In this document: positions 18,006 through 28,026 of the stretch, one piece after another
Numbering within the stretch: the stretch's first letter is position 1
Layout of the letters: every line of letters starts with the position of its first letter
Source of the DNA: Euborellia annulipes
Taxonomy: Eukaryota; Arthropoda; Insecta; Dermaptera; Anisolabididae
Assembly (NCBI GenBank): GCA_023213315.1
Contig: JAKCPI010015660.1
Span: forward strand, 53,171 to 117,170
Direction: 5' to 3'
Length of the DNA: 64,000 bases
Notes under the pieces: model-generated
What the model was told of the DNA's origin: nothing
Databases searched by the model: none
What the model saw: the letters and a program-made list of their open reading frames with translations, nothing else
Program-made: the position numbers and the translations under genes

Positions 18006-18899
18006 TTGACTATGCTACTTATAGATAATATAAGATATTTTTAAGTGAGAAGGGAGAATTTTAAAAGAAATTTGAGTTTTCAGTAGCTTAAAAAAATTTT
18101 TTTTATCACCCTTCACACCTATAGTTATTACTCAACTGCAAATGTGCCACTCCTAACGATTCAGTAGCGAGGAACTTCAAGACAAAAAGAATGTCACATA
18201 TGGTCTCTGATGGGCGGGTATTGAAGCTAAGTTTGTACACTTTAGATAATTTATAGATAACTGTGATCCAATTCTTACTATGGAAGTAACTCGGAAACAC
18301 AAGTCTTGTAGTTGATAGAGTGCATGCCTTCTATACCAAGGGTCGTTGGTTCGGATCCCAGGCAGTCTGATGATATTATTATCGGATTTTTTATTTAAAC
18401 CATTTGGATACCAAATATTAATAAAATACGAGTATTGTGCAGTTTTATATCTAGGATCAAAATATATATATTTTTTTAAAGAAACTCCAACGAATAACCA
18501 CCAAACATACCAAGTCCGATAAACCGAATTTAGTAGTAGGCCTATGACTAAATCCCTGGCTCCAAATATTTTATTTTTACTTACTTAAAGTCAATTGAGT
18601 CACTTTTCCTGTTTCCAAGTCAAGACGATTAACATGGTGATCTGCAATATCAACAAAATAGAGAGCATTATGTGTCGCGTCATAATGAGGTCCTTCACCA
18701 TGATTTACCGGCACGGTTACTGCTTCTAACTCTGGAGATTTTGTTTGATGACATGGATGAATGGCACTTAATAAAGAAAAATTATTATTATATTGTAGTA
18801 AATATCAAATTATTTATTATAACCTAATTAAAGTATTTTTTAAAATTACCTCGAATAAAAAAGTATAATAGTAATGAAAGTTCTTAATAATACTTTCAT
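11147..18899 (-). CDS. Secreted regucalcin / SMP-30-like protein (complete, 6 coding exons, 340 aa)
   Basis: Minus-strand coding exons: 18850-18899, 18585-18766, 15958-16176, 13323-13541, 11833-11951 and 11147-11380. Splice sites are GT-AG and the phases (2, 1, 1, 1, 0) join without a break; TAG is at 11147-11149. The family (SMP-30/gluconolactonase/luciferin-regenerating enzyme) forms a six-bladed propeller with one divalent metal and hydrolyses sugar lactones. All four metal ligands known from regucalcin can be placed: Glu41 (NHGEGPHYD), Asn138 (RLNDAKAD), Asn190 (VSNGLIWS) and Asp244 (VPDGMTID). Other family blocks are YFVDIADHHVNRLD, EAGRLWAGTM and LWIACFNGYK. The first exon encodes Met-Lys-Val-Leu-Leu-Arg then TFITIILFYS, a signal-peptide-like start; vertebrate regucalcin is cytosolic and lacks one. 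ATG choice: first Met after an acceptor (AG at 18,908-18,909). Whether the substrate is a lactone, luciferin-type or other cannot be told. The gene is divergent from the lipase. Confidence 0.93.
11952..13322. other. Regucalcin-like intron 4
   Basis: AT-rich intron. 12,420-12,760 has two degenerate copies of a CGATTTCTTTCAAATTTTAAATAT segment and phrases such as TACTAGTA...ACTTTACTGA seen in the 670-bp repeat family (50,368-51,040), so it is a decayed partial copy. The rest shows nothing recognisable. Confidence 0.4.
14740..15010. mobile_element. SINE A copy (+) and a tRNA-like fragment (-)
   Basis: 14,745-14,900 (plus) holds B-box-like GGGTTCGCATTCC, the body, and the family tail GGGGTCTAAATGGCCTTCGATG followed by an A-rich end. 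14,935-15,010 (minus) reads CTGGTTCGAGTCCAGAGGGC, another tRNA-like B-box region. Neither folds as an intact tRNA. Confidence 0.5.
15264..15632. mobile_element. Decayed MITE (GGCGTCATT family) carrying a SINE A fragment
   Basis: GGCGTCATTTCAAC near the left and AAATGACGCCACTG at the right are inverted ends of the family also seen at 46,730-47,270 and 47,658-47,892. A SINE A tail on the minus strand (15,405-15,470) interrupts it. The outermost left bases are diverged and no clear target duplication remains. Confidence 0.4.
15670..15770 (+). mobile_element. tRNA-related SINE head
   Basis: GGCTGGTGCAAAGGTTAGCA (A-box-like) and CCTGGGTTCGATTCCTGAGG (B-box-like) lie at tRNA spacing, followed by the CCATGGGAC seen after other SINE heads here. 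It is in the third-exon-side intron of the regucalcin-like gene. A true tRNA is unlikely because no acceptor stem closes. Confidence 0.5.
16300..16495. repeat. Interspersed repeat with GACA tail
   Basis: CTATGGGAGAAATCGTAGCTTCAAAAATTAATAAC-type sequence (split copies of the 8865-9090 repeat), then GAGACAGACAGATGGACAGACAT and a TTATATAGAT end. It is the same family as the tail of the 8531-9090 repeat, here without the GC-rich part. Confidence 0.5.
17813..18003. repeat. Homopolymer block: poly-T, poly-C, poly-G, poly-A palindrome
   Basis: About 100 T-rich bases are followed by AAAAAACC, about eleven C, AGAAGA, about twenty G, six C and about thirty A. The order T-A-C-G-C-A makes a near-perfect hairpin of pure homopolymers, unlike anything else in the window. 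It may be real low-complexity DNA but has the look of a mis-assembled or poorly called stretch. Confidence 0.6.
18301..18440 (+). mobile_element. tRNA-derived SINE, family B, 5' part
   Basis: The tRNA-like head is GTAGTTGATAGAGTGCATGC...GGTTCGGATCCCAGGCAGTC, followed by the family B body TTTAAACCATTTGGATACCAAAT. It ends before the GTGTGAGTG tail. Located in intron 2 of the regucalcin-like gene. Confidence 0.55.
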
Positions 18900-19718
18900 T
18901 TTTTAATCTAAAAAGAAAAAAAAATTAATTAATAAAATTTTCAACCAATGTAAAAAAGTAATTTAATTTATATTTAAGTTGAGCAATGAATAAAAACTCC
19001 CATTTTTTTCATATTCTTATTTATGTAAGAAGAAAATAAAATTTTGATTTGTTAATATAATATTTACAAAGATGTACGTCTCGGCTGCTTCATCGTCTTT
19101 TTTTTGTTTTCTCCTAAAAAAATTTCACAACTTTTGTTTAAAATTTTAACACTATTTTTGTTTATTTTTTTTTGGAAATTTTTTATAAGAGGGAGGAACG
19201 AGTTTTGACTCCCATAAGCTACGGCCGTGACTGATCCAATTTGATTGAGTTTGTTAAGAGAGTTTACCGGTAAGGAGGATTGAGATTGTTGGCTCCGTCA
19301 CAAGCAGGATTAAAAGGCCGAATTTTTTTTTTGGAATCTGAGGCCATTTAGACATTTTCTTTTTTTATAAATAAATAAATTAATTAAACCCTTAATATTA
19401 ATATTTTCAGGTCTACCTATTAACCCCCTGAGTATGAAGAACTCCAATTTTTACAACTTCAGAAAACTTGGTTCATTGTACATGTTAAAATTTATACTGT
19501 AGTTTGCTATTATATAGGTGAATTTTAAATTTTTTCACTCAGTCCCATCATAGATATTAAGCTTCAAACTTTCAAAAAATAAATTTTCATTTTTCAAAAA
19601 TTCATAAAAGAAAGAGAAATTGAACATCATGTTCTTCCTATGGAGAAAATAACATCACATCTAATTGTAGAAAAAAAATTAACTTTGTTATTTGGATATG
19701 CTAAATAAGTATAGGGCC

Positions 19719-19848
19719 TACCTGGACTCCCGATCTATATACCTATTAATAAAATATGAGTATCGTAAAGTCTTATATGGTCTGAGTTGCCGAAACCACA
19801 GTGTATATGTATGTGTGGGAAAAAAGTGTGAGTGTTTAAAAAAAAACT
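19719..19848 (+). mobile_element. SINE family B, 3' part
   Basis: Body and tail only: ATCGTAAAGTCTTATATGGT, GAGTTGCCGAAACCACAGTG, then GTGTGGGAAAAAAGTGTGAG and poly-A. It is 5'-truncated, as retroposed SINE copies often are. Confidence 0.55.
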
Positions 19849-20040
19849 GACAATGAATAGGAAAAAATAATTAAAAAATACAATAAAATAACCAATAATA
19901 TTTTTATTTATTTTTTTGATCACTTCATATGGAAACCAAGCAGTTTCCAAAAAAAAAAAAAAAAAAATTATAAATTCAACATATATTAGGAATTCTATAT
20001 GATAATAATAATACTGAAAGTAAAAGTAAAATATTACTAC

Positions 20041-20170
20041 CTGTTCGGTTGACTTAGGCTTGAGTTTCTCACGAAGTCTTCCTGGGAACTAACTCTCCAG
20101 CAAACTAACTAACAAGCAAGCACCTCGAAAGCAACGTGGAAGGTCGAAAAAGAGGAGGGGGACATCTAAA
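20041..20170 (-). other. Probable 5' untranslated exon of the regucalcin-like gene
   Basis: On the minus strand this GC-richer block (CCCCCTCCTCTTTTTCGACC ... CTAAGTCAACCGAACAG) ends at a strong donor, CAG|GTAGTAATA. The next minus-strand acceptor (AG at 18,908-18,909) lies nine bases before the regucalcin-like ATG. The 5' limit and promoter are not defined. This is inference from splice signals and base composition. Confidence 0.4.
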
Positions 20171-20998
20171 AAAAAAATACTCATTCATATCAAGGTGAGA
20201 ATTGATGATCGATTAATTGATTTTAAATACATCAGATAAAAAAAAATAACAATATTTAATATCAATTCGTGATTTCTAATCAAATTATAATGAGGTATCT
20301 TATCCTCTAATAGGTGAATTATGTAAAATAATATTTAAAACATATTTACTTTTAAGATAGAGAATCTTAACATTGAAATCTAAAAAAAATAATGTGTTAA
20401 ACACGTGATTTTATCGAATTAAGAATACTTTTAATAGACCTACCTAAAAACTAATTGATTTGGGCAGTCATTTCAAATAAATAAATAAATATTGAGGCCC
20501 TACGTTATCAATCCGTCAGTAAAGGTTCTTTAAAGTAATCAGATTAGAAAGTTTTCTATTTTTTATTGTTTTAGGTTTATGAGAAAATTTTATTTAGTTT
20601 AACCCATTATTTTTATTTAAAACACTGGAATAAATTAATAAATATTATTGTTTTTCATAACTTAATTAATTTATTTTTTATTGGATTTTTTAATATATCC
20701 TATTTTTCAAATCCTGAAAATTCTAGCTCGATATGAATCGATTTAAATATTTATAACGGATAACAGATAAAACTACTGTATTTTATTAAATTAATTACTT
20801 ATTCGCTTGATTGTAATTAAATATGTTAATTAGGTCTGGAAGACGTAGTTTCTTTACCAAAAGACCGAAACGTTGTGAAATTTGGGAGTTTTTATTGGTA
20901 AAGAGACGGCTCCATCTCGGCGGCTATCTCCTGTTCTAATCAACAAATCAATTGATTAGTTACTGGAAGATAGGCAATCCAAATGGCCAACTAATGAT

Positions 20999-21320
20999 TT
21001 TTACTTTCTCTTACCCTATATATGAAATATATATAGAGAGAAAGGAATTATTGCGATCATGTCAAAAATTCGATGTCGAGATTTTGATGGATATTCATGT
21101 TTTGAGGTCCTCTGAGTCCAAAAAAGTGGGTCCCGCAAATTGGTCTGTGCGTGGACAACCATGAAGTAAAAGAGCTACGAGGTTGAAATTTTATATTTAA
21201 GTTTGCCACCCCCGCAAAACACGATCTTCTAAACAAAATCGGCAAAAAGCTCCTAGTGCTTTACTAATGTACTTTTTCAGTTTTTTTCAATTTTATTTTC
21301 TTTCGGCTAAACTTGTGAAG
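20999..21320 (+). repeat. Partial copy of the 670-bp double-hairpin repeat
   Basis: It begins with TTTCTCTTACCCTATATATG ... GAGAGAAAGG, then the family phrases TCAAAAATTCGATGTCGAGA, TTGATGGATATTCATG and GTACTTTTTCAG. It is truncated before the terminal CTGGTGTGAC hairpin. A 70-aa ORF here is repeat-derived. Confidence 0.6.
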
Positions 21321-21346
21321 TTCGCTCTCAGAGTAAAATATAATTA

Positions 21347-22471
21347 GGGGAGAGAGGGGTAATGGCGCTCACTGGGTAATGGCGCTCACCCCTGTAACTC
21401 TGTCAAAATAAAACTTAGAAAATCGCCACGGAGCGTGAAATGGAAGGGGAGGGGGTCTCTAACAGGCAACAATGCAAAGGACAGTCAGCTTGCGTCATGT
21501 GACCGTGAAGTGAGTTTCTTCGTTTGTGGCCGCACTGATCTAATTTTCGGTGTCGTGTTTTTTGTCGATAAGTCCAAAATTTTAATGCTTATTAAATTTT
21601 TAATTTTACTTTTCTGACAATAAAACTATTCTATTCTGTGATAATGTAATCAATTTTCAACAATTGCAAATGATTTTTTTTTATTTCAAATTAATTATAA
21701 AACTAGCGTTTGGGGTAATACCGCTCATCTGAGCGCCATTATCCCTTAGAAAGTTTTTCAGACTGTGAAGATGAAGAGCAGCTTTGTGTCGATGACAGTG
21801 ATGATGAATTGAATGTGGATGATGAAAATTATAACAAAAGTATTATTTGCGAAGAAATTGGAAAAAATAACGAGTTGTGGTATTGCTGCGCCATCTGTGG
21901 AATGTGGGCTCATGCTATGTGTTCAGTGTGGGATTCGCCAGATGGATATATCTGTGATTTATGTGTCCAAAAATAAAATATTTCTATTTCTAATTAGTGT
22001 TACCTCTAATAATAGTAATTAGTTTATATTATAATTATAATAATTGAAGTTGATTTCACATCGAGACTTTACTCTATTTGTTATATTGAAAAAGGCTAAT
22101 CTTACGTCCAAATGGGAATAATTGATGCTAATTTGTGATTGTAGACTTTACTTTTATTGTATAAGATTGATCTCATAAATATTTCTTTAATTAAAATGTA
22201 TCTTACATGTTATATTCCAAAAAACATGTTTGAGCGTTATTACCCCATGCCTGAGCGGCATTACCCAAAGCCAGGGGCAATGCCGCTCAAACATGTTTTT
22301 TTAATATTGGTTCACTACTACTAGTAGGTCAAAGATATATGCTTTTGGTGTTAAATTGTTGATTACTCGATAATTAAAGACTTTATTACCCATCTTAATT
22401 TGAATTTATAATAAATGATTTAAAAGATACACCATGTTTTCCTTAAGTGAGCGCCATTCCCCCTCTCTCCC
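21347..22471 (+). mobile_element. Pogo-like non-autonomous transposon, copy B
   Basis: Inverted ends are GGGGAGAGAGGGGTAATGGC and GCGCCATTCCCCCTCTCTCCC, with TAATTA on each side (containing the TA target). It is the inverted partner of copy A (3689-4814). It carries an in-frame zinc-finger tail (21,764-21,976) and many GAGCG..ATTACCC boxes near its ends and in a central palindrome (about 22,224-22,300). The length of 1.1 kb is too short for a whole transposase, so it is a deletion derivative. Confidence 0.75.
21764..21976 (+). pseudogene. Transposase C-terminal zinc finger remnant
   Basis: Seventy residues followed by TAA. An acidic stretch (DDSDDELNVDDE) is followed by WYCCAICGMWAHAMCSVW and YICDLC. 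The spacing C-x2-C, W-x-H-x2-C, C-x2-C is that of the PHD-like finger found at the C-terminus of many pogo/jerky-type transposases (recognised from family knowledge, not a search). The catalytic DDE domain and DNA-binding N-terminus are absent. A TTTTTCAG just upstream could be an old splice acceptor. Copy A holds the same segment with a 2-bp frameshift. Confidence 0.6.
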
Positions 22472-23798
22472 TAATTATGATTAGGTCTACTTGTTAGTTT
22501 TATAATTTTTATTGAAATATAATTAACTTTTTACAATAATTTATTGGATGCTTGGGAACCGAAGTAGAAGTTTTGCTGCTTTTTCTAGGTCCTCAGACAA
22601 ATTATATTGATTACCAATTAATTTGAAATTGATTACCAATTAATTTAAACATATAAGAATTGGGTCTAAATGGCTTCAAATAATTACCCCAAAAGATCTT
22701 TAAAAAATTATTACAATGATCACTCCTCTACTGTGAATTTATTTTATTATTACTATAGGTGATGTAATTAGCCTACATTAATTTACCTATTAATCTATTG
22801 ATCTAAAAATAAGTAAATATATTTTGTATATTATAGATAAAATTAATTGTTTTTATTTCTTTTTCAGTTTTAATTTATTATTATGGAAAATACTGGTATG
22901 TTATTTTAATTAAGAAATACCCCCTTTTTAATTAAGAAATAACACCTTTTTTGTTAATTTAAAAATTTTATAAATAAAGCTATTATTAATGATTGAATAA
23001 AAATTGTGAATTAAGGAAGATTTGGGGTAATGGAGGTTGGAACTAAACAAAGAGTAGATGGATGTAGGCAGCTAGTAAAGAATAAAACTTTTATTTAAAT
23101 CGTTCATACAAAAATATAACATAAATTTGCATATATCATTAAATGTAATATATTTTTGTATGAATTACATGTATCAATCTAAGCAACATTAACAATTAAG
23201 GACTTCGTGTCGCAGCTGGAAATATATCGGTAATGAAAGACCAACTAAAAAAGCTCTTAAAAGAGAAAAAAAAACTAGGCCGATGTAAAAAACTGTAAAA
23301 AACTAACTTTCCAAAAAAAAAAAAAAAAAAAAAGGTTAAATGATAAATGGATTTTATTTTAATTTCTTTTTTCATCGGGTTTTCGCATGCGGATCCGAGT
23401 TTTATATATTTTATACGTTTTATACAGTTTTATAGGCGATTTTTGTATAAAAGTAGAAAATCATGTATAAAACCCAACTCTGGTCATAAATAAAGTGGAT
23501 TTTATGGTCAATCACATCTCCAACTCTCATTTCCATCTTATTTTCCCTGGTGTCCATCACTCCTAAATATTATGGCCATCTCTCCTCGGTACCTAGGAGA
23601 GATGGCCACTTTCCTTATTTTTTTAATTTTTCAATTCTGGTTTTTGAGGGGCAAATATTAGAAAAAGGGATCAAAAATATTGAAAAAATATGACCAATGG
23701 CCTGAGTCACTTGTGTTTGAAATTAATTTATTTATAGGATTTTTACTTTAATATGGGATTAAAATTTTGAAAAATGACTATAGTATATTTCAATCAGA

Positions 23799-23960
23799 CC
23801 AAATGGCTTAAATAGAAATGCCTTGACCACCAATAGATATTATAAACAATAACGGTTATCGTCAAAGTCTTAAATGACCTAAGTTGCCGATAAGACTGTG
23901 TTAATGTGTGTGTGAGTGTGAGTGTGAATGAGAAAAAAGTGCGAGTGTTTAAAAAAAAAA
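23799..23960 (+). mobile_element. SINE family B, 5'-truncated
   Basis: Starts in the body (AAATGGCTTAAATAGAAATG), then GGTTATCGTCAAAGTCTTAA, AGTTGCCGATAAGACTGTG and the tail GTGTGAGTGTGAATGAGAAA with poly-A. Confidence 0.65.
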
Positions 23961-26054
23961 TAATATTTTTATTTTCGTTGTTTGAAAAGGCACTTTTTTC
24001 GTATCTACAAGGTCAGAAAAAGGTAGACTAACTGTTAATATTTAAACTTTCGACCGTAGTTTCTCGTTGAAATATTTTAATTAAAATTAAACACACCAGA
24101 TTATTTATTTCAAAAGTTTCATTAATTATAAATTTAATAAACCTTTAAAACAAATAACCTAGTGTTTAATGTGTAGGCTATATTTTAATATTAATTAACT
24201 GGTTTTACTTTGCTTTTTTCGATTTTTTTTTACGTGATTATGTAAAACTCGGAAGGTAAACGGATAAATCATTTCTTATAGGACCATTTATTTATTTTTG
24301 TAATTATTCAAGCACGTCGGATTTCTTAAAAAGGAATTGATCCATGAATGGAGAGATGAATTGATAGAAAATGTCAGTTAAATTTAACGAATACAATTCT
24401 TATTTTTAAAGGTTTATTTTTTAAAATACTGTATAATTTTGTATTTTAAGAATTTTTTATTCTATTCTCTTTTGTAATATTTAGTGGTGAGCATAAGCAG
24501 GTTAATTGGAGCCCACTGCCTTGAGGTGGCAATGGCAAATGCCGACCCTGAATGTGAGCAGACTACTGGAATTCATCCTAGAATAATTCAAAGATATTAC
24601 CACTCCCTAGTATAAATGGGAGAGAATTTTTGTTTAATTTTTTAGTCTGGCCTTTGACGTAATTTATTTCATTCCAGTCCTTGAACTTGTGAAAGGGTAA
24701 AAAACAGTTTCGCAAGCATCGGAAACAATAAGTTTCTTTTCCAAGAAAATTAAATAGTATTATACTAATACGTATTTACATATCTATTTCATATTAATAC
24801 AATAAAAATATTTACCCTACCTCTGATCTCAAATATTTCGGCAACAGTTTAGAATATTCAGCAAGTCATTTCAGCTTCAAAAAATTCTTTCTGATAAATC
24901 TTAATTTGCTTTCATTATTATATTTGTTATATTAATATTATTGAATCTAGTACACATTTGAAAAGTATAGTAATTTCAAAAATTTATTTGATTTATAGAA
25001 AAATGTATTTTGAGGCATATTTTGGAAATTTGTTTTGACAATGATAATTTAAGAGAAATTTATTCCATATCTTTAGTAATTTTACTGTAAAATTGATGGC
25101 CTGTAGTAACAAAATATCCCAACAATCACATAAAATAAGTGTCCTAATTATTTCAACCTTAAGGCGCAACTTTTTAAAAGGCTTTAGTTGAATAGATTTC
25201 TCACTAAGATTTAAGAAAAAATAATTATTTCTATGATTACGTAATCTATTAATTACGTCTTTAATCATTTCTACCTAATTATTTCTATTTATTTATGAGA
25301 CGGGAAATAAGGAAATATTGAAGATTATGAAATATTTAAATGAATTTATACATTTATTATTAGTATAAGCTTACCTTTAAAGAAACAATTTTTATTTCCC
25401 TAAATACTATATTACTGTGTTTGAAAGGAATGTTTCCCTCAATGAAGTACTCTTTTATAAAATTAGCCTATTCAATAAGAGGAAGAGTTAGTCATTAAAT
25501 TAAAATTGACTACGTGTTTTGATATTGATTTTGTTATGGGTGGAAGTCCATTGAATAGAATAATGGATAGTGATATTATCAACCCGGATCTTTGGCTTAA
25601 CGAAAATTAGCTTTTATTTATCCGCCTAAAAGTGATCTTTGAATTTATTATTAATTTTATTAATTATATGTTTAAAATTTGTTATCAAAATTCTGCATAA
25701 TTTAAATTAATCAATTACATTATCATAAAAATAAATAAGAAAGCATAGATCATTGACGTCATTAGTGCACGCTTGATTATCTTGCTTTGTCTTCCACCCT
25801 TTTTTTCGATAATTTATCAAATTTTTTTAAGGATTATATAATTTTAATGATAGAGTAATTTATAATTAGCTCTAGTAAATTTTAAATTTGATAAAATGGA
25901 ATATTTTACTTAATATTGTAAGTTATCTTTAAATGTTTCAAATTATAAATTATCCAGGTATGAAAAAAATAATTGAAATTTATATTTACATGTCAAAATA
26001 TTGATGGAAATACAGTTTTGGAGGATATCGTCAAAGATATAGTATCATTTAGAG

Positions 26055-26829
26055 CAGAGGTCCCCAAACTTTTTTGACTCGTAGACCACTTGCCATGTTT
26101 TTCGGTTTTGGGTAGACCCCCTGCTTAACATTTTTGAAAATTCATCAACTTCGAATGTGTTTTGATTGATGTCCAACTGTAGTGAAGTGTAGAAGAAAAA
26201 TAAACAATAAAAAAAATATATTAATGAAACCGAAATTTAATTACCGCTTTTTAGTGGAAGGGATGGACGTGCTGCTTTGATAAATTTTCAAAATTTGGTT
26301 TCAATTTAGTGAGGATTACTCTTAATTCCCCTGTTCTTTAAAATAGCCTAATGTTATTCTTAATATTAGAGTATTAAATATTTTTAACACAGCAATGTAT
26401 TGTAAAGAGAAGCCCTACAAAATATTCAAATTATAAAAAAAATAATAAATCGTGGACCCCCGTTTACATCTCAGAGACTCCAATTTTTTTTCGCTTACAT
26501 GCAGTAGCGTAACTAGGTGGGGGCGAAGGGGGGCGCTCGCCCCCTCCGCCCCAGGCGTATCAAGCCTTTGGCGCCCCTCTATACCGACATAGGCGTCCTA
26601 AGGCATCTAAAATATAGCCCAGGAACGGTGATTTTATCATATTCTTTCCATAGATTGTCCAAAAACACGGATAGTTTTCTTTTAACTTATATTACAACTT
26701 AAAAAACGACGCCCTTGTTGAGCTTCGCCCCCTCCGCCCTCAAAGGCTAGTTAAACCGCTGCTTACATGGACCCCTTGTAGGTCGTCGTCGTCGTCGATC
26801 CCTTATATAGGCCATTTTGGGAATCACTG
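26055..26829. mobile_element. hAT-type element, Charlie-like ends, interrupted
   Basis: The left end CAGAGGTCCCCAAACTTTTT and the right end GGCCATTTTGGGAATCACTG are the inverted ends typical of Charlie-like hAT MITEs. The flanks ATTTAGAG (26,047-26,054) and CTTTAAAG (26,830-26,837) agree at 6 of 8 positions, as an old 8-bp duplication would. No transposase is visible. A younger MITE (26,502-26,761) sits inside it. Confidence 0.65.
26502..26761. mobile_element. hAT-type MITE nested in the Charlie-like element
   Basis: Ends are CAGTAGCGTAACTAG and CTAGTTAAACCGCTG. An exact 8-bp target duplication CTTACATG lies at 26,494-26,501 and 26,762-26,769. The 60-aa ORF inside comes from the GC-rich ends and is not a gene. 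Confidence 0.8.
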
Positions 26830-27066
26830 CTTTAAAGTCTATATGACAAAGAAAGATATCGAAAATGCTTGAAAAAAAAATAATATAGCGATACGAGGGA
26901 CATAATGTATAGGCCTATACGTTAAAACTACCAAATGGTAGTAGTCAAAAAAGATAATTAAAAAAAAAAGTTACACCCATGACTTCCCCTACCTTTCCCA
27001 AAATGACTCTAAATCCCCAAATTGACTAGACTGTAGAAATACTTATTTAAAAAGGTTGAGTTAAAA

Positions 27067-27290
27067 GCAGGGGCGGATTAAAACAATTTTGTCGGGGGGG
27101 GCGTTTTTTTTTTAAGGACTTTGACGGCATCTATGGCCATTCAGACCCCTTTCCTATTTATTTAAATTGATTGGTAACAAATTCAATTGAAATTAAAGAG
27201 CAGAAATCATAATTCCTTTAGATTACTAGTTTTTATAACGTTTTGAATTTCTTCTCGGGGGGGGGGGGGGGGGAGGGGCGAAAAAAAATT
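27067..27290. mobile_element. Truncated hAT-type MITE (CAGNGGCGGATTAA family)
   Basis: Left end CAGGGGCGGATTAAAACAAT, then TTTTGTCGGGGGGGGCG and a SINE A-like tail segment, as in the complete copy at 29,692-29,937. The right end runs into GGGGCGAAAAAAAATTCCG and lacks the terminal inverted repeat. Confidence 0.55.
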
Positions 27291-27689
27291 CCGTACACAA
27301 ATCTAGTATTAGATAATGGGGACTCATCAAAAAATGTTGAGACATATTGCCATAAACTTTACAAAATATTTGTTATCTCCAATAGTTTTCAAATACGTAA
27401 TTAATAAGGGGAGAGTGCTTTCCTTTCCCCTTTCTTAAAAATTATCTTTCTATATTTCAAGAATTCAAAAGTTCATGACCTTTGCAATCAAAGTGCGTCA
27501 GGGAATTCCTCCGCTTAACTTATCCACTTGCTCAGGATTCGAATTCATTTTTTCACTTTCCAACATTATACCTGTGTGTTTCAAAAATTTTCTTACCCGT
27601 TCTAAAAGTAATTTTTTATAAAAATTAATAAAACTAAAATATCTTTCTTACTAACATAAGATGAACTAACAAGTAAGATGAAAAGTAGC

Positions 27690-28026
27690 GATAACTTAAA
27701 TAAATATTATATATTTTTTTTTTAATTTTAATTTCTCTAGTTATTTTAATGACCGCGTTGAAACGACATCGGACATCATGAAAGAAACATTTGTGCACAA
27801 AGTCTGAATGAGTTATTTGTGCTGGTCGGAATGACGTTATTTGTTTTCTCTTACCCGATAAAACTGGCACAAGATGAATCCGTTTATCATTAGACAATCC
27901 GGGAGGGAGCTATTAGATCTATTTATAAACAGCGATAAGTTCAAATGGTCTCGCATAAACTCACTGCATTTTCCCATGATAACAGTTATTTTTTATTATT
28001 AATATTCTTTATAAGTTATTAAAAAA
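27690..28026 (+). promoter_or_regulatory. Candidate lipase promoter with several GATA motifs
   Basis: TATAAA at 27,924-27,929 lies about 100 bp before the lipase ATG. GATA cores occur at 27,690, 27,857, 27,934 and 27,978, and on the other strand at 27,885. GATA factors drive many gut-expressed digestive genes in arthropods, so the arrangement is suggestive, but GATA is also common in AT-rich DNA. No transcription start can be fixed from sequence. Confidence 0.35.

Larger units (their letters stand above)
18900..28026. other. Divergent intergenic region, repeat-filled
   Basis: Between the regucalcin-like gene (-) and the lipase (+). Apart from the repeats listed separately and the candidate 5' exon at 20.1 kb, no protein gene is recognised. 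24,478-24,615 has a 45-codon open stretch (IGAHCLEVAMANADPECE) after a TTTAG acceptor-like site; I do not recognise it. 22,868-22,894 has a short ATGGAAAATACTG|GTATGT exon-like piece of uncertain meaning. Confidence 0.45.
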
